DNA of 64,000 bases. It comes from Sphagnum compactum. Taxonomy: Eukaryota; Bryophyta; Sphagnopsida; Sphagnales. The position numbers and the translations under genes were made by a program. Location: NCBI GenBank assembly GCA_965153455.1, contig OZ234495.1, positions 14,008,875 to 14,072,874 on the forward strand, in the 5' to 3' direction. Below, piece by piece: positions 62,000 to 64,000 of the stretch. The first letter of the stretch is position 1, and the number at the start of each line of letters is the position of its first letter. A model generated the notes under the pieces. The model had not been told where the DNA came from. It made no database searches and saw only the letters and a program-made list of their open reading frames with translations.

Positions 62000-62890
62000 T
62001 TAAAAGGTTTTTTTTAAAAGATGAAATTCAATGACCAAAAACATTCAAACATGATAAGATGGTTTTCTAGTTTGAAGCTTTGTACTTGACTTACAATATG
62101 ATGATTCACCCAGCCCCACACCGCCCTGCTGCGCTCCACCCCACCCCACCCCGTGCACCAGTTGTGAAAGCAAGCTCCCAGATGGGACACCCAATTGTGC
62201 ATTGCTTCCCAACCTGTCAATAATATATGCTTTCTCTCCCATTCTAAAAAGCACAATTTGATTTGATTTGATACCAAAAGGATAAAGAAAGAAAGAAAGA
62301 AAGAGAGCTGGCCATTCGGTGAAGAACCATAGGCAGATTAAATATGTCACTCCATGACTAATGGACCAAGCAATGAAAACATCCCTCTCTACCCCCATCA
62401 AGAATCCAATTCACATGAGGAGTAGCTTACACATAGCAGATCGATGAACAGTTAGTTACCTCCCCTACCCTCCTCCCCTCCCTCACACCCTTTCATGCCC
62501 ACCAAATGTCTCTTGAATTGTCATCACCCAAGAGCCCTTGAACCCCACCATTCGAGTACATATTTGTAGTGGGGGCAAGGTGTGAGTTGGGAGAGAGAGA
62601 GTGTGTGTGTGTGTGAGTGGGTGTTGCTGAAGGAGGTTCAATAGAGATAAATGAAAGCAGGGAAGAATCAAATCCGAGAGGAGGAAGGAAGGAAGGAAAT
62701 CACCCACAAAACGCTCGGGTGATGAGGGCATTCCCAAAATAAGGGGCCTACCACACGGAGGAGGTAGGACATGGAGGTAGCCTAGTCCTCGCCCACATTT
62801 TGGGAATGTCCCTAAGAGGTGGGCTTACCAATTGCAAAGCATGCGGTGAATGATACCATGAACCTAAACATATAGGTAGATCACGAGGTG
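62000..62890. other. Intergenic sequence with simple repeats
   Basis: It contains a CACCCCACCCC-type C-rich patch near 62140, AAAG repeats at 62285-62305, GAGAGTGTGTG at about 62594-62620, and GGAAGGAAGG at about 62682-62696. I see no gene. Confidence 0.5.
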
Positions 62891-62895
62891 TAGAA

Positions 62896-63026
62896 AGGGT
62901 GAGGGTTCTTATGCCTACTCCTTAAGAGTGGGAGGAGGGATCTTACACCTAGTACTCTTCTAGGTGCAAGATCCCAAATCCCTCCTTTCACTCTTAAAGA
63001 GTAGTAGGCATGAGATCTCTCATCTT
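62896..63026. repeat. Foldback element, palindrome of about 130 bp
   Basis: The left arm (62896-62952) and right arm (62960-63026) are imperfect inverted repeats around a seven-base loop. CACCTAG/CTAGGTG is at the centre, then CTTACAC/GTGCAAG, GGAGGGAT/ATCCCAAATCCCTCC, TTAAGAGTG/CACTCTTAAAG, and ATGCCTACT/AGTAGGCAT near the tips. It resembles a foldback-type MITE. Relatives lie at 12.3 and 32.6 kb. Confidence 0.8.
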
Positions 63027-63489
63027 TTAGAAGACAAAAGGTTCATGTATACATAAAGGGTGCCCTCCGAATCAACCTTTTTTTCTACTATCAAAATTTC
63101 ACAAATAAGAAAATTTGAAAATGAAGTGATTTTTGTGGGTTTCAATTGCAAGAAATCAAGAAAAAAAATATAAATTGCCAGATTTTATTTTATTTTGTTT
63201 ATTGGTTTTTTTGCCAATATGTAAGACAAAAGTATGAAAGGATGATTAAAGATTTGTTTATAGCCACATTTGGCTAAATATTCGTGTCAATGATGAGGAT
63301 CCCCATGTCTTCTACATCTTTGTATGGATGATCGCCACTTTGGCTACATTTTTGGTATAAAAGAAACCTCTTTTTTTTTCCCCTAAAAGGCTCCAAATAC
63401 ACTAAGGAAAAAATATATTTCTCCCCAAGTCTTTTACACTGTATTGAATCATCAGATCTTAGCTTCAAAAGGTTGCATGATGATGGAAG

Positions 63490-64000
63490 TAAATATGCTT
63501 GATGATGATGATGATGATGATGAACACAAACTAGTGTTGTGGTGATGGTGATGATGATGATGTTGTAAGTATAGTATTGTATTCTATTGTATTCTATTGT
63601 ATTGTGTTGATGACGTTGTTTGTATGTATTGTGTTTTTGTTGTGGTGTTGATGCTGAAGAAAGTGTGTTGTGTTGATGATGATGATGATGTTGGAAGTAT
63701 AGTAATTGTATTGTATTGTATTGTGTTGATGATGTTTGTAAGTATTGTGGTTTTGTTGTGATGTTGATGTTGAAGAAAGTGTGTTGTGTTGATGATTATG
63801 ATGATGATGATGATGTTGTATTGTGTTGTGTTTATGATGTTGTTGTTGTAAGTGTTGTGTTTTGTTGTGTTGTTGATGATGAAGAAAGTGTGTTGTGTTG
63901 ATGACCTTGATGATGGAAGAAGGGAGGTAATGTTGATGATGTTGAAGTAATTAGTGTTGTTGATGAAGTAAGTAAATTGTGCAGAAGAAGAACAGAAGAA
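63490..64000 (+). repeat. GAT/TGT-rich microsatellite field with a longer degenerate period
   Basis: (GAT)n runs (for example 63501-63523) alternate with TATTGTATTGTGTTGATGA and GTTGATGTTGAAGAAAGTG. The GAAGAAAGTGTGTTGTGTTG word recurs at about 63655, 63770 and 63881, a spacing near 112-115 bases, so the region is a higher-order tandem repeat running to the window edge. The open frame inside it (Val/Cys/Asp-rich) is a by-product of the repeat. Confidence 0.8.

Noticed and set aside
63716-63901. 61-residue Val/Cys/Asp-rich frame at the right edge
   Set aside because: It is generated by the GAT/TGT microsatellite field and has no support as a gene.

Overview
The window is eukaryotic nuclear DNA from a plant. 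Spliced genes with GT-AG introns sit in a very AT-rich background. There is a short array of the plant-type telomere heptamer (AAACCCT), decayed Ty1-copia and hAT elements, and a CACTA-like inverted repeat. The protein families (PTM/DIR17-type Tudor domain, B-box finger, a W-x-PDVYDP segment of plant proteins) also point to the streptophyte lineage. I cannot name the species.

Only about a third of the window is genic. On the minus strand, 10456 down to 1538, I assemble a 14-exon gene in which every splice phase closes. Its product of 890 residues has two PTM/DIR17-like Tudor domains, a basic linker with an AT-hook-like motif, and a divergent RCC1 beta-propeller. Its CpG-rich promoter side lies at about 10460-11200, and a telomere-repeat block follows at 11387.

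On the plus strand, 23190-30300, a second gene assembles into 12 phase-consistent exons (about 1106 residues): B-box zinc finger, W-x-PDVYDP domain, Ser/Thr-rich region, then a Cys-rich helical region. A peptidase C78 frame of the ZUFSP/ZUP1 type follows from 30439 to 32031. The gap is only 138 bases, and one in-frame splice would join the two into a single polypeptide of about 1616 residues. Whether this is one gene or two is the main open question.

Everything else is intergenic. Region 11.2-22.1 kb is AT-rich and holds several degenerate minisatellites: a large TTATT/AATAA field whose orientation flips near 17.15 kb, a second field at 20.2-20.8 kb, and a three-copy repeat of about 190 bp at 21.3-21.8 kb. 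Region 32-42 kb is AT-rich and ends in a dead copia element. Region 42-48.7 kb holds a 48-bp repeat, a dead hAT transposase and a 25-bp minisatellite of 12 copies. Region 49-64 kb has no convincing gene and many simple repeats. Several short dispersed repeat families recur within the window (foldback, CACTA-like, and two unnamed families).

The gene models rest on reading frames, splice phases and motifs read by eye. No alignments or RNA data were available.
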